Shown: positions 1 through 7,378 of the stretch, one piece after another
How positions within the stretch are numbered: position 1 is the stretch's first letter
Layout: every line of letters starts with the position of its first letter
DNA from: Atopobium sp.
GTDB taxonomy: Bacteria; Actinomycetota; Coriobacteriia; Coriobacteriales; Atopobiaceae
NCBI GenBank assembly: GCA_015258785.1
Contig: JABZHP010000032.1
Coordinates: 1 to 12,953 of the forward strand
Direction: 5' to 3'
DNA: 12,953 nt
Notes under the pieces: model-generated
What the model was told of the DNA's origin: nothing
Seen by the model: only the letters and a program-made list of their open reading frames with translations
Databases searched by the model: none
Translations under genes and position numbers: made by a program

Positions 1-814
1 CAACTAAAGCTTGAGTGTTCTTAAAAATCCACGGATTTCCATACGTTCCGCGAGCAATCATTACAGCCGTTACGCCTGTCTCTGTAAGAGCATGAGCTGC
101 TGCTTCAGCAGAGAGCATGTCGCCAGAGCCAATGACCGGAATAGACACGGCGTCACAAACCCTATTAACGGTCTCCCACTCTGCCTGTCCTCGATACATC
201 TGGGTTGCAAAGCGACCATGAATAGCAACAGCAGACGCTCCCGCAGCTTCCATAGCACGAGCAAACTCAGGCGCCACTTCCTCATCCTGACGTCTACCTC
301 GTCTAATCTTCACGGTAACAGGCACCGCGACCTCAGAAAGACAAGCTTTGACCAGATCTGCAGCAAGCTCTGGAGTATCGAGAAGGGCTGAGCCCTCCCC
401 TTTTTTGACCACCTTAGGAACAGGACAGGCCATATTAATATCGATAAGAGCAAGTTTATTTCCTAAACGCTCACTGATCTGAGCTGCTGCTTCTTTAAAC
501 TGATCTGGCTTTGAACCAAAGAGCTGAACAGCAATATCGGGCTCAGTTGAAAGAGGCTCTACAAGCTCCCAGGTTTTCTCGCCACCATAATGAATTCCTG
601 CGACAGAAACCATTTCTGAGTACGCAAGACCTGCTCCGCCTGCTCGAGCCATAGTGCGATACACACCATCACTGACGCCAGCCATAGGTGCCATAAGCAC
701 AGGATTAGCGGACAGGCGCTCCTTGAGTGAAGCTCCTGACGCAAAAGGAACAATATGTGAAGAAAGACCTGCTTGAGGAGCGCAGGTTGAAATGATTGTT
801 TGAAGCGACTCCAC
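1..814 (-). CDS. dus: tRNA-dihydrouridine synthase (Dus family, DusB-like), 3' end beyond window
   Basis: FMN-dependent enzyme that reduces specific uridines in tRNA to dihydrouridine in the cytoplasm. The minus frame is open from GTG at 814 to the left edge (271 codons), so the C-terminal helical domain lies outside. Visible TIM-barrel motifs: MAPMAGVSD (about 41-49, FMN loop), QLFG (97-100), NMACPVPKV with the likely catalytic Cys at 130, VKIRRG (168-173), HGR (199-201), RGQAEW (about 208-213) and ARGTYGNPWIF (about 254-264). The GTG start has AGAAGG five bases upstream, overlapping the lepA stop codon; no other standard start codon precedes the barrel. This start gives about 35 residues ahead of the barrel, rather long for the family. 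It lies 9 bases after lepA and is probably co-transcribed with it. The family is certain; the subfamily (DusB type) is inferred. Confidence 0.93.
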   Translation of the reverse strand, partial: MESLQTIISTCAPQAGLSSHIVPFASGASLKERLSANPVLMAPMAGVSDGVYRTMARAGGAGLAYSEMVSVAGIHYGGEKTWELVEPLSTEPDIAVQLFGSKPDQFKEAAAQISERLGNKLALIDINMACPVPKVVKKGEGSALLDTPELAADLVKACLSEVAVPVTVKIRRGRRQDEEVAPEFARAMEAAGASAVAIHGRFATQMYRGQAEWETVNRVCDAVSIPVIGSGDMLSAEAAAHALTETGVTAVMIARGTYGNPWIFKNTQALV

Positions 815-823
815 AAATACCTT

Positions 824-2635
824 CTACTCGTCGTCAACCTTGAGAACAGCCAAGAATGCCTCTTGTGGTACTTCGACTGAGCCAATCTGCTTCATGCGCT
901 TCTTACCCTCTTTTTGTTTCTCAAGCAGTTTGCGCTTTCTGGAAATATCACCGCCGTAGCATTTAGCCAAGACGTCCTTTCTACGTGCGCGAACGGTAGA
1001 GCGAGAAATGATTTTATTACCAATAGCACCCTGAATAGGAACCTCAAAAAGTTGCTGAGGAATGATGCCTTTAAGCCTGTCACAAAGGCCACGCGCAAGA
1101 TCGTATGCTTTGTCCTTGTGAACAATAAACGAGAGCGCATCAACAACATCTCCAGCAAGCAAGATATCAAGCTTAACCAGGTCAGAAGTACGATATGAAT
1201 CAAACTCATAGTCAAGTGAGGCATAGCCTTTAGTTCTACTCTTAAGCTGATCAAAGAAGTCCAAGATAAGCTCAGCCAGAGGAATACTAAAGATCATCTC
1301 AACAGACTTATCAGACAGATACACCATGTCCTCAGATATGCCACGATGATCAACAACAAGCTGCATAACCGTACCAACAAACTCGGGAGGCACAATAATT
1401 TTTGCCTTGAGGTACGGCTCATCAATACGGTCAATCTTGGTGACCTCTGGAAGATCTTGAGGGCTGGTAATCTCAATCATAGTTCCATCGGTCTTATAGA
1501 CGTGATAGTCAACAGATGGACTGGTGGCAATCAGGTCAAGATCAAACTCACGCTCAAGACGCTCTTTAACAACTTCCATGTGGAGAAGGCCCAAAAAGCC
1601 TACCCTGAAGCCAAACCCCAAAGCCACAGAAGTCTCTGGTGACCACGTAAGTGATGGATCATTAACGTGCAGCTTATCGAGGGCGTCACGGAGATTCTCG
1701 TACTGTTTGTTATCAACCGGGAAAAGACCGGTAAATACCATTGGTTTTGCCTCGCGGTAACCTGGTAGTGGTTCTGAACATGGATTTTGCTTATAGGTAA
1801 GCGTGTCTCCAACACGAACAGCTTCAGGATCTTTGAGGCCAGTTACTACATAGCCAACTTCACCAACAGAAAGCTGGTCAACGGCCATCTCAAGAGGTCT
1901 CTTAGCACCAACTTCCTCAACAAGAAAAGGCATAGAACCCTGCATCATAAGAAGCTGATCGCCGGCTTTGATTGAGCCATCAAAAACACGTACTGTAGCT
2001 ACAACGCCTCTGAACTGGTCAAAGTACGAGTCAAGAATAAGCGCCTTAAGAGGTGCCGTGGGGTCTCCCTTTGGAGGAGAAACCAAGTACACCAAAGCCT
2101 CAAGAAGCTCATGAATACCTTCACCAGTCTTGCCGGAGACGCATACTGCGTCATCAGCTGGGATTGCAAGAACATCCTCAATTTCTGCACGAACCTCTTC
2201 AGGACGAGCAGACGGAAGATCAATCTTGTTGATAGCAGGAACAATGTCCAGGTTGGCGTTCATGGCAAGCATGGCGTTTGAGACTGTTTGAGCCTCCACG
2301 CCTTGCGTTGCATCAACAACCAACACCGCTCCTTCGCAGGCAGCCAAAGACCTTGAAACCTCATAGGTAAAGTCAACGTGGCCTGGAGTGTCAATCAGGT
2401 TGAACTGATAGCGCTCTCCGTCATCTGCGTCATACATGACGCGGACAGCGTTTGATTTGATGGTAATTCCACGCTCACGTTCAATGTCCATAGTGTCCAA
2501 GAGCTGTGACTCCATATCACGTTCTTCAACGGTATGAGTAAGCTCCAAAATGCGGTCACTGATGGTAGATTTACCGTGATCGATGTGCGCAACAATAGAG
2601 AAGTTGCGAATATGTGAAGTATCCTGTGTATTCAT
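824..2635 (-). CDS. lepA: Elongation factor 4 (LepA), ribosomal back-translocase GTPase
   Basis: Translational GTPase that acts on the 70S ribosome, described as a back-translocase and as a factor in initiation or ribosome assembly. At 603 residues it is full length. G motifs: G1 AHIDHGKST (16-24), G2 RGITIK (55-60), G3 DTPGH (82-86), G4 NKID (136-139), G5 SGKTG (about 167-171, where SAKTG is usual). The family-specific C-terminal part includes a conserved YGGDISRKRKLLEKQKEGK segment and ends in SVEVPQEAFLAVLKVDDE. The ATG at 2635 fits the family, but no Shine-Dalgarno sequence precedes it (TTTTCCTT directly upstream), whereas a TATTAT -10-like hexamer ends 8 bases before the A of the ATG. 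Initiation may therefore be leaderless. It is divergent from rpsT and followed 9 bases later by dus, whose frame is the same as that of lepA. Confidence 0.98.
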   Translation of the reverse strand: MNTQDTSHIRNFSIVAHIDHGKSTISDRILELTHTVEERDMESQLLDTMDIERERGITIKSNAVRVMYDADDGERYQFNLIDTPGHVDFTYEVSRSLAACEGAVLVVDATQGVEAQTVSNAMLAMNANLDIVPAINKIDLPSARPEEVRAEIEDVLAIPADDAVCVSGKTGEGIHELLEALVYLVSPPKGDPTAPLKALILDSYFDQFRGVVATVRVFDGSIKAGDQLLMMQGSMPFLVEEVGAKRPLEMAVDQLSVGEVGYVVTGLKDPEAVRVGDTLTYKQNPCSEPLPGYREAKPMVFTGLFPVDNKQYENLRDALDKLHVNDPSLTWSPETSVALGFGFRVGFLGLLHMEVVKERLEREFDLDLIATSPSVDYHVYKTDGTMIEITSPQDLPEVTKIDRIDEPYLKAKIIVPPEFVGTVMQLVVDHRGISEDMVYLSDKSVEMIFSIPLAELILDFFDQLKSRTKGYASLDYEFDSYRTSDLVKLDILLAGDVVDALSFIVHKDKAYDLARGLCDRLKGIIPQQLFEVPIQGAIGNKIISRSTVRARRKDVLAKCYGGDISRKRKLLEKQKEGKKRMKQIGSVEVPQEAFLAVLKVDDE

Positions 2636-2642
2636 AAGGAAA

Positions 2643-2648
2643 ATAATA
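2643..2648 (-). promoter_or_regulatory. Possible -10 element of lepA (leaderless transcript)
   Basis: TATTAT on the minus strand matches the -10 consensus at five of six positions and ends eight bases before the A of the lepA start codon. Transcription would then begin at or next to the start codon. No convincing -35 element is visible at normal spacing (AGCACG at 17 bases). This is a candidate only, supported by the absence of a ribosome binding site. Confidence 0.35.
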
Positions 2649-2667
2649 GCGTAAAGTACCCCCTTCG

Positions 2668-2676
2668 TGCTATACT
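2668..2676 (+). promoter_or_regulatory. Extended -10 promoter of rpsT
   Basis: TGC followed by TATACT forms an extended -10 element (TGn-TATACT, one mismatch to TATAAT). No good -35 hexamer lies 16 to 18 bases upstream, which is tolerated in extended -10 promoters. The inferred start near 2683 gives an mRNA leader of about 60 bases before the rpsT GTG codon. It lies back-to-back with the putative lepA -10, within about 25 bases. Confidence 0.6.
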
Positions 2677-2743
2677 TCTAAAGCTGCCTCAAACGTGTCT
2701 CAGCGAAGAGGCCTCACATAGTAAACACCGAAAGGAACCGCAC

Positions 2744-3007
2744 GTGGCTAACATCAAGTCTCAGAAGAAGCGTATTCTCACCGCTGAGAAGGCACGCCAG
2801 CGCAACAAGGCTGTCCGTTCCGAGCTTAAGACTGCTATTAAGGCAGTTCGCACTGCTGTTGAGGCAGGCCAGCTTGAGGACGCACAGGTTGCAGCTAACA
2901 AGGCATCCCGTCTTCTTGACAAGGCTGCTTCTAAGGGCATCGTACACAAGAATCAGGCTGCTCAGCGTAAGAGCGGCGTTCAGAAGCTTGTTAACACCCT
3001 TAAGTAG
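2744..3007 (+). CDS. rpsT: 30S ribosomal protein S20
   Basis: Primary binder of 16S rRNA in the small ribosomal subunit. The 87-residue protein has the normal length and is highly basic: it opens with ANIKSQKKRILTAEKARQRN and carries the conserved KGIVHKNQAAQRKS segment at about 64-77. It starts with GTG, preceded by AAAGGAA seven to eight bases upstream. Codon choice is strongly restricted (AAG, CGT, CTT, GCT), as expected for a highly expressed gene. It is the only plus-strand gene here, with its own extended -10 promoter and an intrinsic terminator 24 bases after the stop. In enterobacteria rpsT uses a UUG start as part of autoregulation by S20; whether the GTG start here plays such a role is unknown. 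The arrangement between holA (convergent) and lepA (divergent) is common in Gram-positive bacteria. Confidence 0.98.
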   Translation: MANIKSQKKRILTAEKARQRNKAVRSELKTAIKAVRTAVEAGQLEDAQVAANKASRLLDKAASKGIVHKNQAAQRKSGVQKLVNTLK

Positions 3008-3030
3008 TTCTTATCTACTTTTAACTTTTT

Positions 3031-3058
3031 AAAACGGACTCCTTGGAGTCCGTTTTTT
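3031..3058 (+). terminator. Intrinsic terminator shared by rpsT and convergent holA
   Basis: The arms AAAACGGACTCC (3031-3042) and GGAGTCCGTTTT (3045-3056) are a perfect inverted repeat, folding with a tight loop of about four bases. Six T residues (3053-3058) follow on the plus strand. On the minus strand the stem is followed by TTTT and an A/T-rich stretch, so it can also terminate holA, whose stop lies 21 bases from the T-run. Confidence 0.93.
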
Positions 3059-3078
3059 CTTACCTTAATTCTTTGAAT

Positions 3079-4050
3079 CTACACATTTGAGACGCCGCAT
3101 AGAGCAAAGATAAGCTTGGTCATAGTGGTTGTTTTATCTTCTCCACTCTTAAGACCACGTTCTGCATCTGCGCAGAGACTCAAAATATGCTCAAGCTCGC
3201 CATCTGCAAATTGACGCGCCCATCGTGCATAATTTCTTACTTGCCAGTCCTGCTTGCCCAAAACTGGAGCAATTTCCCGCTCTGTACCTCGCTTAACCAT
3301 AGACCTGGCGCAAATAAGCTCTCTTACGCGTCCAGTCATAAGTGACAGATTTCCAATAGCTCCCGATTCATCCATCTGACTGTAAAGCTCCAAAGCCTTT
3401 TGAGCATTTCTCGCTGATAAGCTGTCGAGAAAATCCCACGGCTTAACCTCAACCACTCGTGCAACATGAGTTTCTACAAACTGAACGTCAATTGCACCAG
3501 GACGACCCAGCAGAGCTGCTAGAGATTTAACTTGAGAATCGAGCATGGTGGTATTATCGCCAACACGACTTACAAGCTCGTTGGCCACATTTGCTGGAAT
3601 TTGTAGCCCATACTTTCTTCCAAGATCTCCTATATATTTAGGCAATTCACTTCTGGTCATTGCACCGCAATTAATAACTGCGAGCTTACCTAAGGCGTCA
3701 ACTGCTTTGTAGAGCCTTGTTGTTTTTGCAAGCGTCTTTGCAGAAAGCATAAGCGTGGTAGTTGGATTGGGGTTCTTTAGATACTCAACAAGTGCCTCTG
3801 ACACAGACTTAGGCAATTTACCTGCATCATCAATGACAACAATTCGTCTAGAATCACCCATAGGAAGTGTTTGAGCGGATGATAGAACAGATTCTGGAGT
3901 CAGCTCAGCACTTACAGAAATCTCATCAAGATTAAACGTAATAAAACTCTGATTAAGACGGCTTTTAAGCTTGTCTATAGCCCTCGCGCGCTTCATCTCG
4001 TCAGGGCCAACAGCCAAATATGCAGCTAGTAGCTTAGCCTGCTCCGCCAT
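3079..4050 (-). CDS. holA: DNA polymerase III delta subunit (clamp-loader)
   Basis: Subunit of the clamp-loader complex that opens the beta sliding clamp during chromosome replication. The 323-residue length fits the family. Recognisable segments are LPMGDSRRIVVIDDAGKLP (about 62-80), equivalent to the family's RLV(V/I) strand, then VGDNTTMLDSQVKSLAAL (about 163-180, the GDN...KL signature of domain II), and the C-terminal DAERGLKSGEDKTTTMTKL (about 295-313). There is no Walker A motif, as normal for delta as opposed to gamma/tau. The start at 4050 is marked by a perfect AGGAGG six bases upstream, lying inside the end of comEC; the two genes overlap by 17 bases, so they are probably co-transcribed. 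Following comEC is the standard Gram-positive order. It ends at the shared terminator with rpsT. Confidence 0.93.
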   Translation of the reverse strand: MAEQAKLLAAYLAVGPDEMKRARAIDKLKSRLNQSFITFNLDEISVSAELTPESVLSSAQTLPMGDSRRIVVIDDAGKLPKSVSEALVEYLKNPNPTTTLMLSAKTLAKTTRLYKAVDALGKLAVINCGAMTRSELPKYIGDLGRKYGLQIPANVANELVSRVGDNTTMLDSQVKSLAALLGRPGAIDVQFVETHVARVVEVKPWDFLDSLSARNAQKALELYSQMDESGAIGNLSLMTGRVRELICARSMVKRGTEREIAPVLGKQDWQVRNYARWARQFADGELEHILSLCADAERGLKSGEDKTTTMTKLIFALCGVSNV

Positions 4051-6421
4051 CTTTTTCCTCCTCTAAATCTGTATCTACTTTAGCATGTTGCACACTTACC
4101 CTAGGTCCATGTTCTCCGGGAAATACGGTGACGTCTCCATAATCTTTTGTGCAATAAAACCTTGCGCCAACACCCTCTAAGATATCCACCGCTTCCTGTT
4201 TAGGATGACCATAACGATTATTCTTTCCAGCACTTGCAATTGCTACCTCGGGTTTTAGCGCACGAGCAGTTTCTGGATAAAGCGACTTTGCTGCACCATG
4301 ATGTCCAACTTTTAAGAAATCTATATCGCCTACATCGCCTGAATCCACCGTCTCTTTTGTCTGATCTCTTTCAGCGTCTCCCGTTAAAAGCGTAGTTAAG
4401 GTATTTTGCCCGTCGTTATACGTCACATAGAGCTCAACCGACGCATTATTAGCTTCTTTAGCTTTGTATCCCCTATGCGGCCATACAACGCGGATATGAA
4501 AGCGACCCACATCAAATTCATCGCCATATAAAACTTCATAGGAGTTGCTGCCGGAAATCCTCTGAATAGCTCTCTGAAGCTCAGGTTTTTCTTGTTTTGT
4601 TATTCCTTCTCCAACTAATACCCGGCCTGTCTTCACCGAACCAACCATATACCTCACGCCACCAGCATGATCCTCATCAAGGTGTGTGAGCAAAATAGCA
4701 TCAAGATATGAGATATGTTGTCGCTCTAGAGCGTCATTAACCACATCTCCCACACTCGTGTCTACGAGCAGAGAATGCGCGCCGTCACTGAGCAATATGG
4801 CATCACCTTGGCCAATATCCATCACACAAATTCTTGTTGGCGAGAAAAACTTCCAGTAGATACTTAATCCCAAAATAAGCATAAACACCATCAAACAAAT
4901 ACCAGATAAAACTACTCTTTTTCCTTTTGGCCAAAACACGTAAAGCGCCGCCATTGCTGTAAACACAAGCAATGAAACTATCCAACTTACGTCAGTTAAC
5001 GCCACGCTTGCAAATGATCTTTCGGATAAAAAAGAAGTAAGAGTCTCTATAAACTGACCAAGAAAATCCACAAGGCAGAAAGCAACATCTTGAGCCGGTT
5101 TAAACCAACATAAAGCTATTGCTCCAATTCCAAATAAGCTCAGAAGAGAAAATAAACTTGTAATCAGCGCACTTGAAAGAGGAGCAAGTAAAGAAAAATG
5201 ACCAAAGTACATGCAAGAAATTGGAAGGCACGAAAGCTGAGCAACAGTTGTGGCACACATAGTGTTTCGTACGTCAGAAAACGGTTTTCTTAGAACCTTC
5301 TGTATTCTTCCATATCCGGATATGTGAAAAGCAATTTTTGCATAGTACTGAGCAAGACCGCCGTAGATATTCATGCCAAAAATACATGCTAAAGACAAAG
5401 TGAAAGCAATATTCACACTTAGCTGTGGATCTATACAAAGCATAAATAATGCAACGATAGAAACTGCTGAGAGCGTATGATTTTTTCTTCCCGCATATTG
5501 CATTACGTATTTTTGTTCAACAAGAAGTATTGCCCTCATTGCAGATGCAGGTAATCCACAGAAAAGTGCGTAGCTACTGAGTAAAAATAAATTTACCACC
5601 CCTCTTAAAAGAGGTTTTATCGTTAGCTTTTTAAGAAAAGCGTCAATAAAAGCAGAGAGAATTACCATGTGACAACTAGAAATTGCAATAAGATGCATCA
5701 GACCGCAACGCATAAATATTCTAGGAATGTTAAAGCTATACAAGCTAGACCTATAGGCACAAAGACCACATGCAACTAACGCTCGGCCAAAGCTCTGCTC
5801 AGGTTGAAGCTGAGAAATACAGTTTTCTCTAAATTGAGCAACTTCTCCAATAATTCCCTCTCCATAGGTTTTTGAATTCACCTTGGTTATCTGAATTGAA
5901 CCAAGTACTCCTCTCTTAAATTGTTCTTCTGAAAACTCCTTATCTTTATAGTGTGAAAACCTACCTTCGCAACAAAGATGCGTTTCTCGCAAGAATGGTT
6001 CCTTGGCATGTAGCCCCACAGATCCAATGCATCTACCCTGGTACATGACATTTGCCTGACCAGTCCATGTATGATTTTTATAAACTAAATCTCTTGATAC
6101 GACTAATTCAAAATTATGTATAGCGGTTGACTCTAAAAGATCTACCGATGCCATGTGACTGGCATAAATAAAAGAAGACCTGATAAAGATAATTACAAGT
6201 AAAAGTAAAACCGTTCCAACAGTCATAAGGCTGGTATGCGCGTACTTTACATACCAAAGTCCTAAGGCTGCCGCCATGCAGCTTCCTAAAATCTGAAACA
6301 AAATAGTATCAAACGTTATGTTTCTTGCAATAAAAACTTGCAGCCATACGCAAACAAATAGCAAGGTACAAAGGCTATACGGAATAAAAGGCCTAGTGGG
6401 TTGTTCTATCACCTTAGACAC
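4034..6421 (-). CDS. comEC: ComEC/Rec2 competence DNA-uptake channel protein
   Basis: Polytopic membrane protein that carries single-stranded DNA into the cell during natural transformation. From GTG 6421 it has 795 residues. N-terminal membrane helices (about 15-85) lead to an external loop with several cysteines (about 95-225). The Competence domain follows, with GLMHLIAISSCHM (about 240-252) and many helices up to about 525. Last comes a cytoplasmic metallo-beta-lactamase-like domain: MDIGQGDA (about 534-541), HLDEDHAGG (580-588), TGDAE (680-684), GHH (706-708) and GHPKQE (about 738-743). I prefer GTG 6421 because AAGGA lies eight bases upstream and the overlap with the comEA stop is then only 8 bases; the longest reading starts at GTG 6472 (812 residues) with a poorer site. 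A/T-rich stretches occur in the membrane part. The motif SSCH replaces the usual SGxH. Confidence 0.93.
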   Translation of the reverse strand: MSKVIEQPTRPFIPYSLCTLLFVCVWLQVFIARNITFDTILFQILGSCMAAALGLWYVKYAHTSLMTVGTVLLLLVIIFIRSSFIYASHMASVDLLESTAIHNFELVVSRDLVYKNHTWTGQANVMYQGRCIGSVGLHAKEPFLRETHLCCEGRFSHYKDKEFSEEQFKRGVLGSIQITKVNSKTYGEGIIGEVAQFRENCISQLQPEQSFGRALVACGLCAYRSSLYSFNIPRIFMRCGLMHLIAISSCHMVILSAFIDAFLKKLTIKPLLRGVVNLFLLSSYALFCGLPASAMRAILLVEQKYVMQYAGRKNHTLSAVSIVALFMLCIDPQLSVNIAFTLSLACIFGMNIYGGLAQYYAKIAFHISGYGRIQKVLRKPFSDVRNTMCATTVAQLSCLPISCMYFGHFSLLAPLSSALITSLFSLLSLFGIGAIALCWFKPAQDVAFCLVDFLGQFIETLTSFLSERSFASVALTDVSWIVSLLVFTAMAALYVFWPKGKRVVLSGICLMVFMLILGLSIYWKFFSPTRICVMDIGQGDAILLSDGAHSLLVDTSVGDVVNDALERQHISYLDAILLTHLDEDHAGGVRYMVGSVKTGRVLVGEGITKQEKPELQRAIQRISGSNSYEVLYGDEFDVGRFHIRVVWPHRGYKAKEANNASVELYVTYNDGQNTLTTLLTGDAERDQTKETVDSGDVGDIDFLKVGHHGAAKSLYPETARALKPEVAIASAGKNNRYGHPKQEAVDILEGVGARFYCTKDYGDVTVFPGEHGPRVSVQHAKVDTDLEEEKDGGAG

Positions 6422-7166
6422 GAATATTATCCTTGAACTGATCAAACTTTTTCTGGCCAATTCCAGAAACACGCATCAGATCTTCAGTTGTTTTAAAAGG
6501 TCCATTCTTTTGTCTGTCTGCAACAATTCGCTGAGCCAATCCTTCTCCAACGCCATGAAGCTTGGTAAATTCTTCTACGGTTGCTCGATTAATATCTACA
6601 ACCGACTTTTGATGTCTCTTCGTATTTGTTTGCTTATTGCTTGTGGCTTTGTTTTGCTCTGGCTGTGGAATCTCTGGTGGCGGCTCTTCTCCCTTTTTAG
6701 GAATATATATTTTTTGACCATCTTCAACTGGAGCCGCTAGATTAATCCCTTGGCCGTTTGCGTCTTCAGTTAAACCTCCTGCTATTTGAATAGCATCATT
6801 TACGCGTGGGCTTGCCATTTGTAGAGCGTAAAGTCCTGGCGACTTAACAGCTCCATCAACATGAACCATCATTTGAGGAGAGGCTTCTTTAATCTTATAA
6901 TCAGCTCCTGGCTGATCTGTAGCATTATCTTCTTGTGTATGTTGTGGATTTTCTGCAGCAGTCACTCCTTGCGTAGAGTCTGCTTGATTATGTGATCTAT
7001 CAAAAGACTCCGATGTTCCAGCAGAAATTATTCCAATTAATACAACTGCTGACACAATAGCTAGGACAACCACAGCGGCAACCGCTATGAGTTGTTGCTG
7101 AGATAGATTAAACCTTCTCATCAATTTATTAATTATTTGAGTTCGGTTATTTGAAATCTGAGCCAT
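6414..7166 (-). CDS. comEA: ComEA competence DNA receptor (SLBB plus helix-hairpin-helix)
   Basis: Membrane-anchored double-stranded DNA-binding protein that hands DNA to the ComEC channel. Of 250 residues, 1-24 are a short basic cytoplasmic tail and 25-48 a single membrane helix. A polar linker covers about 50-97, an SLBB domain about 98-157 (MVHVDGAVKSPGLY start, IQIAGGL, IYIPKKGE end), and a Pro/Gln/Lys-rich linker about 158-187. The C-terminal pair of helix-hairpin-helix motifs is LHGVGEGLAQRIV (203-215) and VSGIGQKKFDQF (233-244). The start at 7166 has a near-perfect GAGGTGAT site four to five bases upstream. It is the first gene of the comEA-comEC-holA unit, after a terminator and a 264-base gap. 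An imperfect inverted repeat in that gap may control it. Full length, with no sign of decay. Confidence 0.95.
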   Translation of the reverse strand: MAQISNNRTQIINKLMRRFNLSQQQLIAVAAVVVLAIVSAVVLIGIISAGTSESFDRSHNQADSTQGVTAAENPQHTQEDNATDQPGADYKIKEASPQMMVHVDGAVKSPGLYALQMASPRVNDAIQIAGGLTEDANGQGINLAAPVEDGQKIYIPKKGEEPPPEIPQPEQNKATSNKQTNTKRHQKSVVDINRATVEEFTKLHGVGEGLAQRIVADRQKNGPFKTTEDLMRVSGIGQKKFDQFKDNIRV

Positions 7167-7191
7167 ACAATCACCTCAGATTTATATTCAA

Positions 7192-7237
7192 CTATTAGGT
7201 TAATGAAAAGCACTACTTTTAAAGATTCATCTAATAG
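7192..7237 (-). repeat. Imperfect inverted repeat in comEA leader/promoter region
   Basis: CTATTAG (7192-7198) pairs with CTAATAG (7231-7237), and ATGAA (7203-7207) with TTCAT (7226-7230). The right-hand arm is a continuous 12 bases; the left-hand arm is split by the 4-base bulge GTTA. AAG (7208-7210) can add a pairing with CTT (7216-7218) around a five-base loop. It ends 26 bases before the comEA start codon. As RNA it could be a leader hairpin; as DNA, an operator. A possible weak promoter (TTTTCA at 7204-7209, TATAAA at 7181-7186, 17-base spacing, minus strand) overlaps it, but would start transcription almost at the ribosome binding site. The region is A/T-rich, so chance pairing is not excluded. 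Confidence 0.4.
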
Positions 7238-7349
7238 CTTTGTCCTAAAACTGCTGGTAATCTGACACAGTTATCAACAATTGCCAGATATGTTGCACAA
7301 ACTAAAAAGTACAGAATTGCACTAAATAAAATTATCAAACCACTCGCAT

Positions 7350-7378
7350 AAAAAATCCGTCCCTTCACAGGACGGATT
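7350..7378 (-). terminator. Intrinsic terminator after thiI
   Basis: Read on the minus strand, AATCCGTCC (7378-7370), a seven-base loop TGTGAAG and GGACGGATT (7362-7354) form a perfect nine-pair stem followed by a T-run (A residues 7350-7355 on the plus strand). It lies about 50 bases beyond the thiI stop and separates the mihF-gmk-rpoZ-thiI unit from comEA. Confidence 0.93.

Noticed and set aside
11..391. Plus-strand open frame of 126 codons
   Set aside because: It is antisense to dus, has no homology I recognise and no ribosome binding site; the minus frame shows clear Dus motifs.
1..814. dus as a broken gene because no complete frame is visible
   Set aside because: The frame is continuous from 814 to the window edge with all motifs in order; it is cut by the window only.
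5601..5618. Plus-strand hairpin CCTCTT-AA-AAGAGG followed by TTTT, terminator-like
   Set aside because: It lies inside comEC on the antisense strand, where no plus-strand gene exists; it is explained by the coding sequence and the loop is too short for a good terminator.
7271..7279. TTATCAACA resembling a DnaA box (TTATCCACA)
   Set aside because: A single site with a mismatch at an important position, in an A/T-rich gap; no cluster, no dnaA or origin genes nearby.
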